DNA from: an uncultured Lachnospiraceae bacterium
GTDB taxonomy: Bacteria > Bacillota > Clostridia > Lachnospirales > Lachnospiraceae
Length of the DNA: 64,000 nucleotides
Assembly: GCA_949949005.1 (NCBI GenBank)
Contig: CATLHM010000016.1
Span: forward strand, 1 to 64,000
Direction: 5' to 3'
Shown: piece after piece, positions 45,243 to 54,356 of the stretch
Layout of the letters: each line of letters begins with the position of its first letter
Numbering within the stretch: position 1 is the stretch's first letter
Position numbers and translations under genes: made by a program
The notes under the pieces: model-generated
Databases searched by the model: none
What the model saw: only the letters and a program-made list of their open reading frames with translations
What the model was told of the DNA's origin: nothing

Positions 45243-46112
45243 ATGTGGTTTATAATGGCAATTTTATCCGCTTTTTTTGCGGGTATTACTTCTATCCTGG
45301 CCAAATGCGGCATCAAAAAAACGGATTCCGATCTGGCTACAGCATTGCGGACAATTGTGGTGCTGCTGTTTTCATGGCTGATGGTATTGGTGGTGGGTTC
45401 TGCTGGCACGATTTCAGAAATCAGCCCCAAGTCCTTTTTGTTTCTGGTTCTTTCCGGTTTAGCCACGGGTGCTTCCTGGATCTGCTACTTCAAGGCCTTA
45501 TCCCTGGGGGATGTGAATAAAGTGGTGCCTGTTGACAAGTCCAGCACTGTTCTGACCGTGCTGCTTGCCATCTTTCTGTTTCAGGAAAGGGCGCATCTGG
45601 CCTTAAAGCTCTCCGGTACGCTTCTTCTTGCCGCAGGCATTTTTCTCATGATAGAAAAAAAGAACACGCAACAAAAAACACAAAACCGCCGCTGGCTGGT
45701 ATTTGCCGTTTTGTCAGCGGTGTTTGCCTCCCTCACCTCCATCCTCGCAAAGGTGGGCATCACCGGCGTGGAGTCCAACCTTGGCACGGCTATCCGCACA
45801 GGGGTGGTTTTGGTCATGGCCTGGATTGTGGTATTTCTCAAAAACGGGAAGACTTCTTTTCTTATGCTTAAAAGAGTACCCCAAAACGAGCTTCTCTTTA
45901 TCTCACTTTCCGGGCTCGCCACCGGAGCCTCCTGGCTTTGCTACTACTATGCCATCCAGAACGGGCCTGTGAGCGTGGTGGTTCCCATTGATAAGCTGAG
46001 CATTCTGGTCACCATCGCATTTTCCAGGCTTGTCTTTCAGGAAACTCTCAGCAAAAAAGCCTCACTGGGCCTTATCCTTATGGTATTGGGCACTCTGATC
46101 ATGGCTCTCTGA
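45243..46112 (+). CDS. EamA/DMT-family membrane transporter
   Basis: 289 aa, ten predicted helices in two homologous halves. Each half repeats the same pattern: ILAKCGIKKTDSDLATALRTIVVL and ILAKVGITGVESNLGTAIRTGVVL, then SGLATGASWICYFKALSLGDVNKVVPVDK and SGLATGASWLCYYYAIQNGPVSVVVPIDK. Probably a metabolite exporter; substrate unknown. SD GAGGAGG, consensus promoter. Its 3' end overlaps the convergent NapH-like gene by 51 bases. Confidence 0.9.
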   Translation: MWFIMAILSAFFAGITSILAKCGIKKTDSDLATALRTIVVLLFSWLMVLVVGSAGTISEISPKSFLFLVLSGLATGASWICYFKALSLGDVNKVVPVDKSSTVLTVLLAIFLFQERAHLALKLSGTLLLAAGIFLMIEKKNTQQKTQNRRWLVFAVLSAVFASLTSILAKVGITGVESNLGTAIRTGVVLVMAWIVVFLKNGKTSFLMLKRVPQNELLFISLSGLATGASWLCYYYAIQNGPVSVVVPIDKLSILVTIAFSRLVFQETLSKKASLGLILMVLGTLIMAL

Positions 46113-46940
46113 CTCCTTTTTCCTAAAGGACAGGCATCCCTGGGGGCAGGCCCTCGCGCACTCCCCACAGCGAATGCATTCCGGCGACCGGGATATTTCT
46201 GTGAGGGTCAACCCCACAGGACAGGCCCTTTCACAGACGCCACAGTGCGTACACTGCTCTTCTTTCCAGTGTACCTGCACAAGGCTGAAACGGTTAAACC
46301 AGCCGTATATCGCTCCCAAGGGACACAGATACTGGCAAAAAGGACGATATACCTTGATCGAAAGCAGCAGAAGAAGCGCCAGGACTGCAAATTTCCACCA
46401 GAACAATCCCCCGGCCTGGCTGCGCAGCATTTCATTGGCTGCCATCAGCGGCAATGCGCCAAACAGAGTTCCGGAGGGACACAGGTATTTGCAGAAAGCC
46501 GGTACCTTGGCAAAGCCCCCAAACAAAAATAAAGAGCCGATCCCCACCAGGATCAGTAAAACTGCATATTTTCCATATTTCAGCACAGAGTGAAAAGGAA
46601 GTCTTTTTCTTTTCCGGAAAACCGGGATTTTGTGTAAAAGATCCTGTACCATCCCAAAGGGACACAGAAAGCCACAGATGAATCTCCCCAAAAGGCTCCC
46701 CAAAAGGAAGAAAAAACCCAGCATGCCAAAAGGAACCGTAAATCCCTGCCGGTTTAAAAGAGCCTGCAATGCTCCCACAGGGCAGGAGGCGACGGCCCCC
46801 GGACAGGAATAACAGTTAAGGCCGGGAACGCAGGCAAATTTGAGCTTTCCCTGATAAATCTTTCCGCTCACGAATCCGTAGGCATACCCGTTGGTGATAA
46901 TGGTAAAACAAAGCTGTATGATAAGCCGTAATTTTTTCAT
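46062..46940 (-). CDS. NapH-like membrane polyferredoxin
   Basis: 292 aa from ATG 46940. Four to five membrane helices; an N-terminal Cys group (CVPGLNCYSCPGAVASCPVGAL), two GFLCPFGMVQDLLHKIP/CQYLCPLGAIYGW-type repeats, and a C-terminal pair of [4Fe-4S] motifs (CTHCGVCERACPVG, CIRCGECARACPQG). NapH/RnfB-like proteins pass electrons between quinone or ferredoxin and the outer face. The ATG lies four bases after the CXXC mini-protein stop. It is the last gene of the TlpA-CXXC-NapH cassette. Confidence 0.85.
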   Translation of the reverse strand: MKKLRLIIQLCFTIITNGYAYGFVSGKIYQGKLKFACVPGLNCYSCPGAVASCPVGALQALLNRQGFTVPFGMLGFFFLLGSLLGRFICGFLCPFGMVQDLLHKIPVFRKRKRLPFHSVLKYGKYAVLLILVGIGSLFLFGGFAKVPAFCKYLCPSGTLFGALPLMAANEMLRSQAGGLFWWKFAVLALLLLLSIKVYRPFCQYLCPLGAIYGWFNRFSLVQVHWKEEQCTHCGVCERACPVGLTLTEISRSPECIRCGECARACPQGCLSFRKKESESHDQSAQYHKDKAQ

Positions 46941-46944
46941 AGCG

Positions 46945-47133
46945 TCACCCGATCCCAATACATTCCAGACAGATCATCACCGCCTTTTTCCAGATAATGG
47001 TAAACTGCCCTTCCAGAATACCAATTCCAAGAAATGCAATGCCTGCAAGGACACCCCAGAGCCAGCCATGGATTCTGCCAAATATGCGAAAAAAAGTTGG
47101 CTGACGCCTCCCTCTATTTCTCCAAGAGCCCAT
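46945..47133 (-). CDS. CXXC mini-membrane protein (CD1871A-like)
   Basis: 62 aa. One hydrophobic segment (WLWGVLAGIAFLGIGIL, about 25-41) and the C-terminal VMICLECIGIG with a CXXC. This matches the Clostridia family of very small membrane proteins that end ICLECIGIG. The start ATG has GGGAGG nine bases upstream inside the TlpA gene, which it overlaps by 20 bases. Two flanking redox genes suggest that its CXXC relays thiol or Fe-S electrons. Confidence 0.8.
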   Translation of the reverse strand: MGSWRNRGRRQPTFFRIFGRIHGWLWGVLAGIAFLGIGILEGQFTIIWKKAVMICLECIGIG

Positions 47134-47746
47134 TGATCTTTTCCTCCCAGGAAGACTTGTCCATAGCGCCGATCACCGTGTCCAAAAGGACTCCGTTTTC
47201 GTCCAGAAAAAAGGTGGTGGGTACGGCGCTCACCCCCGTCAAAAGCCCCTCGTAGAGAGAACGGTTCAAAAGAAGATGGGTGTAATCCGCCCCTGTCTGC
47301 TCGATCAGGGAGGCCGCATAAGTGATCTGTGCCTCGTCCCCTCCCTCCATCACATCGCTGATGACGCCGATCAGTTGGAACTGCGCCGGATCATACTCCC
47401 CGGCAAGCTCGCCAAGCCCCGGCATTTCACTTAAGCAGGGATTACAATAAGTGGCCCACACATTGATCATGGTAATCTTGGCGTTTGCCAGGATATCGGA
47501 GGAAACCGTATTTCCTTCCATATCCTGGGCCTCGAAAACGATCTGAGGGGAGGATGGCTGCTCTTTATCCTGCCCATTCTTATCCTCAGCGCCCTCCTCC
47601 AGGGCAGCTTCGCCCTGATCCTTTGCATTCCCGGTTTCCTCTTTTTGAGTCTGGCTTCCTTTGCCTTGGCCTCCAAAGGCACAGCCGTTTAAAAGCAATG
47701 CAGAGAAAAGAAACAAATAAATCAGTGTTCTTTGTATGTGTTTCAT
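47114..47746 (-). CDS. TlpA-like thioredoxin lipoprotein
   Basis: 210 aa from ATG 47746 (AGGAGTATCT). Signal peptide with lipobox LLLNGC (cleaved before Cys about 23), an acidic/Gln-rich linker (about 30-65), then a thioredoxin fold with INVWATYCNPCLSEMPGLGEL (CNPC active site) and the cis-Pro in GVSAVPTTFFLD. A membrane-tethered, extracytoplasmic thiol-disulfide protein, first gene of the redox cassette. Confidence 0.9.
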   Translation of the reverse strand: MKHIQRTLIYLFLFSALLLNGCAFGGQGKGSQTQKEETGNAKDQGEAALEEGAEDKNGQDKEQPSSPQIVFEAQDMEGNTVSSDILANAKITMINVWATYCNPCLSEMPGLGELAGEYDPAQFQLIGVISDVMEGGDEAQITYAASLIEQTGADYTHLLLNRSLYEGLLTGVSAVPTTFFLDENGVLLDTVIGAMDKSSWEEKINGLLEK

Positions 47747-47855
47747 AGATACTCCTGTCCGCGTATTTTGCACGCCATTCGATCAGGGGAAGCAGATCCG
47801 CCCCTGTCTTTTTATTTTTTACTATATGAGTGATTCTTAATTATATCAGAAGGTT

Positions 47856-47900
47856 AGAAAAAAAACAACGGCCTCATCGCTTTGCGGACGGGCCGTTGTC
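47856..47900 (-). terminator. Terminator after spoIVA
   Basis: Minus strand ACAACGGCC pairs with GGCCGTTGT across about 17 bases and is followed by eight or more T. Confidence 0.8.
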
Positions 47901-47918
47901 TTTGGCGTTGTCTATCCA

Positions 47919-49406
47919 TTATATAATAATACACACCATGCCGCCGTTGGAATCGTTGACAATCTTCTGCATGGTCTCCTGAAGCTTTAGCTGGCTTTCA
48001 TCCCCGATCATGGTAAGCTTTCCGGTAATGCCGTCATTTACCAGTTGCTCCACGGACTTCCCGAAAATATTGGTTTCCCAGATCCCCGCTTCGCTCTGGC
48101 TTGAGTCGGAAATAAACCGGATCAGATCCTGGGCCTGTTCCTCTGAGCCTACAATAGGCGAAATCTCGGTCTCGATGTTGGCACGTATCATATGGATGCT
48201 GGGGCTCTCCGCCCGAATCTTTACTCCGAATTTATTGCCGTGCTTAATCACCTCCGGTTTATCCAGACGGATCTCATCCCGCTCCGGCGTAACCACGCCG
48301 TACCCTTTTTGCCGCACGGAGTCTATGGCGTGGAGCACCTTCACATACTCCTTCTTCATCTTTGCCATCTCTTTCAGGACAGACAGAAGGTGATATTCGT
48401 TATCAATGTTCTCTCCCACCATATCGCTGAGCATTTCGTAATAATAGGCGTCATCCACGTCCAGCCAGACCTTGATACATCCGTCCGCCATATCGATGCT
48501 GTCCATCTTACACTTCTTGATAAAAGGCCCATCCAAGGACACCGGGTTGTTTTTTACATCCCTGATGCAGTTGTATTGCTGCATGATCTCCTTCACCCGT
48601 CCGATCAAGTCAACCTTCATTTTATGGTTTGCCGGAAGCATCTCCACCCATTTGGGCATATAAAATTCAATCATGGTAAGAGGAAATTCATATAGAATAT
48701 TTTCCAGGATCTGATTGATATCCTCTTTTTTAAGCTGTTCGCAGTTGACGGGCATCACCGACACGCCATATTGGCTGCCGATCTCCTGGGAGAGCCTTGC
48801 AGCCTCCTCCCCATAGGGCTTTGCGGTATTTAAGAGCACTACGAAGGGTTTTTTCAGCTTTTTCAGCTCCTTGATGGTGCGTTCCTCCGCCGCAAGGTAG
48901 TTTTCCCTTGGAATATCCCCAAAGCTTCCGTCACAGGTGATCACCACCCCTATGGTGGAGTGATCGTTAATGACCTTGCGGGTGCCGATCTCCGCAGCCT
49001 GGGTAAAAGGGATTTCCTCCGCATACCAGGGAGTTTTTACCATGCGCTCTGTATCGTCCTCCATATGGCCGCTGGCACCGTCCACCATATAGCCCACACA
49101 GTCTATGAGCCTGACTCTGGCCTCAATCCCGTCCCCTAAGGACAGCTTTGCCGCCTCCTTTGGAATAAACTTGGGCTCCGTAGTGGTGATGGTCTTACCC
49201 CCTGCGCTTTGGGGCAGTTCATCCACTACCCGCTCCTTCTCGTAAGATTCCACCATATTGGGAAGTACCATCAAATCCATAAACCGTTTGATAAAGGTGG
49301 ATTTCCCGGTTCTCACCGGCCCCACTACCCCTATGTAAATTTCGCCGCCGCATCTTAGTTGAATGTCGTTGTATAAGTCATATTCCCTTTTGGCATTTAT
49401 GTCCAT
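47919..49406 (-). CDS. spoIVA: Stage IV sporulation protein A (spore coat morphogenetic ATPase)
   Basis: 495 aa from ATG 49406, close to the 492 aa of the Bacillus protein; a longer frame to 49463 adds residues not seen in the family. Walker A GPVRTGKS (29-36), then GKTITTTEPKFIP, LIDCVGYMVDGASGH, NDHSTIGVVITCDGS, and the C-terminal GNKFGVKIRAESPSIHMIRANIETEISPIVG anchoring region. It polymerises on the outer forespore membrane using ATP to build the coat base. A sigma-E-like promoter and a leader hairpin lie upstream. Confidence 0.95.
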   Translation of the reverse strand: MDINAKREYDLYNDIQLRCGGEIYIGVVGPVRTGKSTFIKRFMDLMVLPNMVESYEKERVVDELPQSAGGKTITTTEPKFIPKEAAKLSLGDGIEARVRLIDCVGYMVDGASGHMEDDTERMVKTPWYAEEIPFTQAAEIGTRKVINDHSTIGVVITCDGSFGDIPRENYLAAEERTIKELKKLKKPFVVLLNTAKPYGEEAARLSQEIGSQYGVSVMPVNCEQLKKEDINQILENILYEFPLTMIEFYMPKWVEMLPANHKMKVDLIGRVKEIMQQYNCIRDVKNNPVSLDGPFIKKCKMDSIDMADGCIKVWLDVDDAYYYEMLSDMVGENIDNEYHLLSVLKEMAKMKKEYVKVLHAIDSVRQKGYGVVTPERDEIRLDKPEVIKHGNKFGVKIRAESPSIHMIRANIETEISPIVGSEEQAQDLIRFISDSSQSEAGIWETNIFGKSVEQLVNDGITGKLTMIGDESQLKLQETMQKIVNDSNGGMVCIII

Positions 49407-49472
49407 CTGGTTTTCCACGCCCTTTCTGCCGCCTGACCGATAATATTTCTCCTGCTCAGGCATAAGCTCTGC

Positions 49473-49513
49473 AAGACGAACCGGATTTGCATAAGATAAA
49501 TTTGGTTCGTCTT
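49473..49513 (-). promoter_or_regulatory. Leader inverted repeat of spoIVA
   Basis: Perfect 10-base arms AAGACGAACC (49473-49482) and GGTTCGTCTT (49504-49513) around 21 bases, between the sigma-E-like promoter and the start codon. Confidence 0.5.
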
Positions 49514-49534
49514 TGTCCTCTACATACTTAATTC

Positions 49535-49563
49535 AGTGTATGTGAGGATTGGCGGGTTTATTA
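49535..49563 (-). promoter_or_regulatory. Sigma-E-type (mother-cell) promoter of spoIVA
   Basis: Minus-strand -10 CATACACT (49535-49542) matches the sigma-E CATACAMT pattern; the -35 TAATAAA (49557-49563) is 14 bases upstream, the expected distance. Confidence 0.65.
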
Positions 49564-49569
49564 CTTTTT

Positions 49570-50955
49570 TCATACCTTTCCCATCCTCATCTTTTTGCCC
49601 TTTTGTGACCTGCCGTCTGTAAAAACCACACAAAACATTGCCAGGGCAAGCGCCGCGGTATACAACGCTGTCTTTTTCAGGCAGGAACGCGCAAACGCCC
49701 TCTCATCCTGAGCAGAAAAGCTGATATAGCCGTTTGACGTACTGGAGTCGTAATCCTTTACAGTTTCAGTAGCCAGCCTGGAAATTTCAACCAGCTCCGC
49801 TTTTAAGCTTTCCACCATCTCATCCGCCTTTTTTCTCTGCCCGGTCATTGCCTTTGAAGCAGAGATACTTTCAATATAATAATTGTTAGTTTCAATAGTT
49901 AGCTGGTTGTTCGTGGCATACTGCAGATGTCGGTTGGCCTCATCCGCAAAATAATCTGTTCCGATTTTAGTTCTGGACTGGTAAAACTCTCCGCTCTCAT
50001 CTCTGGTTGGAACCAAAACCGCCCGGGTGATGTCCCCGTCATAGCGCTCAATCGCTGAAATCCTCACCCTATATGCAGCCAAATTTTTCATATATTCCAC
50101 ATTTTCCAGCCGATTCCCGTAATTTAAACGTGAAATATACTGTTCTCTGTCCTTCGATATCCCATATTTTAAAATATAAGAACGGTTTCTGTCCAAAGAG
50201 ACATCTCTAAAATTTTTTGCCTTATCCCTGACGGATCCAAAACTCTCCTGCGTCGCCTCCGACACAAAGGTTGAATTTTCTGCCCGGCACATTTCCATAT
50301 ATTCAATAATCGCGTCAGCTTTTCTCTGCAGATAGGAATTCATGTCCAGATAATCCAAATCGCTGATTTCAGAGAGATCGTCCTCTAAGATCTCTGTTTT
50401 TCTTCCATATCTGTCAACGAAATAGTCATAATAAGCATCCGCAATCGACTTAATCAAAATATCCTTGTCAATGGACCTCGTTTTATCGGAAGCATTATAA
50501 AAAATATTGTATTCAGTTGACACATAAAGATTATCCACGGAGACTCCCGACTGCTGCTTGACATTATGAATGCTTAGAGTGTTTCTCAGCTCGTCGGGCG
50601 AAAGATTTTCAAGATTCATCTCCGAAATCACTTTTTCTAACACCTCATCGCTTAGGACTTCTCTCACATCCAATGTGGTTCCATTTGGCGTCAGTCCCTT
50701 CGATGCCTGGGGATAAGTGTAACCCATCTTGAAGATCTCGGAATAAGGTTCTCCTCCTTTCAAATAGGCCATACAGAATACGCTGCCCAAAACAGAAACT
50801 GCAGTCACATAAGGAAATGCCTTTAAGCATCTTCTTATTCCGTCTTTCATGTGCAATGGCTGTTTTTGCCCCAGAAGATTGATGCCAAGCAGCAAGCCGC
50901 AGAATGCCAAAACCGCCAGCAAACATATTTTTAATATTGGTCTTACCTCATACAT
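49570..50955 (-). CDS. Wzz-like polysaccharide co-polymerase / membrane protein
   Basis: 461 aa with two helices near the N-terminus (about 7-27, 48-66) and one near the C-terminus (about 430-448) flanking a large extracytoplasmic, coiled-coil-rich domain. This topology fits chain-length regulators. No tyrosine-kinase domain is fused. Last gene of the surface-polysaccharide locus as read right to left. The identification rests on topology and context, since the sequence is divergent. Confidence 0.6.
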   Translation of the reverse strand: MYEVRPILKICLLAVLAFCGLLLGINLLGQKQPLHMKDGIRRCLKAFPYVTAVSVLGSVFCMAYLKGGEPYSEIFKMGYTYPQASKGLTPNGTTLDVREVLSDEVLEKVISEMNLENLSPDELRNTLSIHNVKQQSGVSVDNLYVSTEYNIFYNASDKTRSIDKDILIKSIADAYYDYFVDRYGRKTEILEDDLSEISDLDYLDMNSYLQRKADAIIEYMEMCRAENSTFVSEATQESFGSVRDKAKNFRDVSLDRNRSYILKYGISKDREQYISRLNYGNRLENVEYMKNLAAYRVRISAIERYDGDITRAVLVPTRDESGEFYQSRTKIGTDYFADEANRHLQYATNNQLTIETNNYYIESISASKAMTGQRKKADEMVESLKAELVEISRLATETVKDYDSSTSNGYISFSAQDERAFARSCLKKTALYTAALALAMFCVVFTDGRSQKGKKMRMGKV

Positions 50956-51015
50956 AACGCACTTCCTCCTGATTTCCGTTTCACAGATACCCTATCCTTC
51001 CGTTCTTCCGATTTC

Positions 51016-51921
51016 TCATGTCAATTCAATTACCACCAGCTCTGGACGATTGTTCACTCTCGGGATCCACCCGTGTCCTCCAATTCCCCGGGATACAATC
51101 AGTGTCCCATTCGTCAGCGCGTACTCCCCTCCCGAGTATTTTGGGAAAAAACCCTCCTCCGGATGAAAAAGCCCTTCCATACCGGGAATCCGAATCACCC
51201 CTCCATGATAATGGCCCGCCAGAGCCAAATCAAATTTTTCGTCCTTCAGTTTTTCGTAATAAAGATCCGGAAAATGGGACAAAACCAGCTTATAGTCCTC
51301 CTTCTCCCAAAAGTTGGTCAGCTTTTCCTTTGCCCAGTAATCATACCCTTCCGCTTCGTTGGAAATTCCGGCAATTTCTATCATCGTGTCTCCTTTTTGG
51401 AATTCGGCAGTCTGATTAATCAAAAGCCTTACGTTTTCCCTGGCCAGGATCTCGTCCAAAGCCACAGAATCCAGCCGGCCATACATCAAAGTTCCCTCAT
51501 GGTTGCCCAACGTATAGTAAATTGGAGCAACTTCCTTTAAATCCCGGCACAAATTTTCAATGACAGTGGCATCGCCGTCATCCTGATTTAACATATCCCC
51601 AATCATGGCAATGAAATCTGGTTTTTCCTTTTTGACTGCCTCTACTAATTCCACGTTATTTTCCCCGTACTCTACGCTATGTAAATCCGAGAGAACCACA
51701 AACTTTATGGGGGTAGTGATCTTTTCCGAAGAAAGCTGATAATAAGTGACCTCAAACTGGCGATTTCCCTGGATATGAACCAGCAGTGCCGCCAAGAGAG
51801 CCATAAACAGCAGACAGACGGTGCCTGGCAGCAGACGTTTCCTCATCCGCATTTTTTTCGCTGCTTTCTCTTCCCTGACAGCCTCAATCTGCTGTCTGTG
51901 TAATTCCTCGATTATAGACAT
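51016..51921 (-). CDS. Membrane-anchored calcineurin-like phosphoesterase
   Basis: 301 aa. N-terminal helix (about 28-48) and then a metallophosphoesterase domain: VVLSDLHSVEYG, AMIGDMLNQDDG, YTLGNHEG, LVLSHFPD and LAGHYHGG give the two-metal site. YkuE/YaeI-like enzymes are known to act on lipid or cell-wall phosphates. It overlaps the pyruvyl transferase gene by 38 bases, so it is part of the polysaccharide operon. Confidence 0.88.
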   Translation of the reverse strand: MSIIEELHRQQIEAVREEKAAKKMRMRKRLLPGTVCLLFMALLAALLVHIQGNRQFEVTYYQLSSEKITTPIKFVVLSDLHSVEYGENNVELVEAVKKEKPDFIAMIGDMLNQDDGDATVIENLCRDLKEVAPIYYTLGNHEGTLMYGRLDSVALDEILARENVRLLINQTAEFQKGDTMIEIAGISNEAEGYDYWAKEKLTNFWEKEDYKLVLSHFPDLYYEKLKDEKFDLALAGHYHGGVIRIPGMEGLFHPEEGFFPKYSGGEYALTNGTLIVSRGIGGHGWIPRVNNRPELVVIELT

Positions 51922-53191
51922 GATCGCGCCCTCCTTTCTTCAAGGTCTTTGTATCGTCCCGGTTTTCACTCCGGTTATCCCTCTTCTTATCACCAGGCGG
52001 CGCAAGAATTTCATTCTGTATAAATGCTTTCGAATGAACAATCTCCTTTTTCAGCGCCTCAGCCGCCTCAGCCCAGTCTATTTTTTTATCTATCCGAACT
52101 GCTTTTTCCTTCCCACATACAAGTCTGTCCTCCAAATGCGCGATCCTGAGAAGATCCGTCATCCTGGCTCCCCGAATGCTGTGAGGGAAGGTGACAAACT
52201 GCTTTTTCAAAATGATGGACAGTGCCGTCCCATGGAAAGAATTGGTCACCACGTAAGAGGCATGGTATAAAACGGCAAGGAACTCCAAAGGACTCTGACC
52301 GATCAAGAGCTTTTCGTTTTCCGTCCATCTGTAAGTTTTCTCCATCGCACGAATTACCACCACTAAAAGGCCGCTGTCCTTTTCCAGTTTTTTTAAATAA
52401 TCCGCCATCTCCGGCAGATATTCGGTGTCATAGACAGCGATATACCCGCTCTTGCCGCTTACCTTCTTTTCATAAGAAAACCTCCTGCCCCCGTCCCTCC
52501 CATAAATCATAGCGTTAAGTGCTTCCTTTGGCAGCTTTTCCAAAATCGCCTCCCACTCCTTCTTCTCAAGCAGAAACACCGGATCTAAAACCACCTCCGG
52601 CTTCTTCCCCCACCTTTTTGCAAGATACGGCTCCGATAAAGGCTCCCTGATGGAAATCATATCAAAGTTCGCCAAAAGTTCGGAGAATTCTTCATCATAT
52701 TTTTTCTCCAGCCTTTCCATGCCAATGCTGGCGGCATAGGATACGCAGCGCACATGATCCCCCCTGTATCTGCGGAAAGTGCAGAAATATCCCTGCTGAA
52801 CCCCCTCTGTAATCTCCGGATTCCACACCTGATCGCTCCCCACCACATAAGTATCAATCTCCCTGTTATACTGGTAGATCTCATAGGAGGAGGCAAGACG
52901 CCTCTTCTCATCGGTGAGATATTCACGCCGAAAACGGTTCATCCCTCTTTTCCGCTTCAAATTGTAGTAGAAAGTCTTTGGCTTTAACTGCCTTCTTGCC
53001 ATCTTATAAAGCCTGCGTGGAAGATTGTCCGCTCTGTTATAACAGATCAGTCCGTATCTTCCCCTGAGATTACGGGGAAAATAAGGAATCAAAACCGCTC
53101 TCCCGTATTTATTTAAATACGTTTTAAGGGCATAACTCTGTAGCATTGCTCCATAATCATCCGCCCAATAAAAGGTTAAAATGCCTATCAT
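51884..53191 (-). CDS. Polysaccharide pyruvyl transferase family protein
   Basis: 435 aa. ILTFYWADDYGAMLQSYALK (N-terminal signature), VVGSDQVWNPE, CVSYAASIGM, EVVLDPVFLL and VTNSFHGTALSIIL are diagnostic of the CsaB/pyruvyl transferase family, which adds pyruvate ketals to surface sugars from PEP. It follows an FrhB-like gene with a seven-base gap, a pairing frequent in such loci. Confidence 0.9.
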   Translation of the reverse strand: MIGILTFYWADDYGAMLQSYALKTYLNKYGRAVLIPYFPRNLRGRYGLICYNRADNLPRRLYKMARRQLKPKTFYYNLKRKRGMNRFRREYLTDEKRRLASSYEIYQYNREIDTYVVGSDQVWNPEITEGVQQGYFCTFRRYRGDHVRCVSYAASIGMERLEKKYDEEFSELLANFDMISIREPLSEPYLAKRWGKKPEVVLDPVFLLEKKEWEAILEKLPKEALNAMIYGRDGGRRFSYEKKVSGKSGYIAVYDTEYLPEMADYLKKLEKDSGLLVVVIRAMEKTYRWTENEKLLIGQSPLEFLAVLYHASYVVTNSFHGTALSIILKKQFVTFPHSIRGARMTDLLRIAHLEDRLVCGKEKAVRIDKKIDWAEAAEALKKEIVHSKAFIQNEILAPPGDKKRDNRSENRDDTKTLKKGGRDHVYNRGITQTAD

Positions 53192-53198
53192 GACGCAC

Positions 53199-54356
53199 CT
53201 ACTTTCTAAGGAGTCTCTCCGCCAGACTTACCGGCAGGAATTGATTCAGCAGCATAAACCGCCATCGTCTCCCCGGCCATAGAACAGGCTCCCGCAGCCT
53301 TGGCTGTAAGATCTCTTTCCGTCCGCACTGGAAATACCGGAAATGTTCTTTCACTTCCTCCCAGGTTTTCTTTGCCTTCGCACTGCGGAGTATCACAAGA
53401 GACGTGCCCATTCCATCCTCCATCTTGGGCCGCACCTTTTCAATTCCCCAGAAGTCACCCATGGTAATGTCGCTCTCCCTCTCTGTCGTACAAAATTTAC
53501 AGAAATAGCAGGCCGGCCTTAGCGTGTAATCCCGGAAATACACCCGGCAAAAGGAATCCTCTCCCATTGGGTGCGCATACTCCTTGTTGCCAACAGAGAA
53601 AGACACCGTATGGCCGTTATCCTTCTCTCTTTTATCACGAAAGCAAAAGCCGGAGAGCTTTCCGCCATATTTTTTCTCAAGCTCTCTTAAATATTTTCTC
53701 CATATTCCCGGAGAGGGCGCTCCATAACAGACCAAATCCGCCAGAAGGAGATTTTCACTAAGCGTCCTTTCCCAGCTTTCTCCATCGCCACCAGGTTTCT
53801 CCTTCTTTCTCTCCAGGTACAGACGCATTGCCCTGCATTGACAGGGCGTCCCAGTAAAAAGGACAGGACGTCCCTCCTTTAAACAGTTCCTCACATTCTC
53901 AAAGCTCCCTTCAAGGCTGCTCTGGACATATTTGGTTTTCTGCATCGGCGCAAGCTCTTCTTCCCTCTGTGCCATTTTGTGGCGTACCACGCCGTCTTCA
54001 CACATGACCGCGCCAAACACTACGCCGCCCTTTTTCAGTACATTCCTCGCCAGAACGGGGAACACGCCCCCGGAGCTGCTTTTGTACCTGAGATCTTCCT
54101 CTTTTGCCTGTGCGCCTATATAGAGCCACCGCCCTGCGTTTTCCTGCCCCTTTAACTCTGGGCTGGGATTTTCCCTTTTCATCGGGCAGACCAGACTACA
54201 CTGCCCGCAGTCAATGCATTTCTTTTTGTTGATTTTCGGGTAGAGAAACCCTTCCCTGTCCTCTCTCATGGCAATCGCCTGGACAGGACAGATTGCCATA
54301 CAGGCTCCGCAGCCACAGCATTCTTTTTTATCTTTGAAGATTTCTTTCATACTCAT
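53199..54356 (-). CDS. FrhB-like Fe-S flavoprotein (coenzyme F420 hydrogenase beta-subunit family)
   Basis: 385 aa. Two N-terminal [4Fe-4S] motifs (CCGCGACMAICP, CIDCGQCSLVCP) are followed by the FrhB/FdhB domains (YKSSSGGVFPVLARNVLKKGGVVFGAVM, FTGTPCQCRAMRLYL, CKFCTTERESDITMGDFWGI). The organism is not expected to use F420; the locus suggests a flavin/Fe-S redox step on a sugar or pyruvyl group (inference). It overlaps the upstream glycosyltransferase by 29 bases. Confidence 0.85.
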   Translation of the reverse strand: MSMKEIFKDKKECCGCGACMAICPVQAIAMREDREGFLYPKINKKKCIDCGQCSLVCPMKRENPSPELKGQENAGRWLYIGAQAKEEDLRYKSSSGGVFPVLARNVLKKGGVVFGAVMCEDGVVRHKMAQREEELAPMQKTKYVQSSLEGSFENVRNCLKEGRPVLFTGTPCQCRAMRLYLERKKEKPGGDGESWERTLSENLLLADLVCYGAPSPGIWRKYLRELEKKYGGKLSGFCFRDKREKDNGHTVSFSVGNKEYAHPMGEDSFCRVYFRDYTLRPACYFCKFCTTERESDITMGDFWGIEKVRPKMEDGMGTSLVILRSAKAKKTWEEVKEHFRYFQCGRKEILQPRLREPVLWPGRRWRFMLLNQFLPVSLAERLLRK

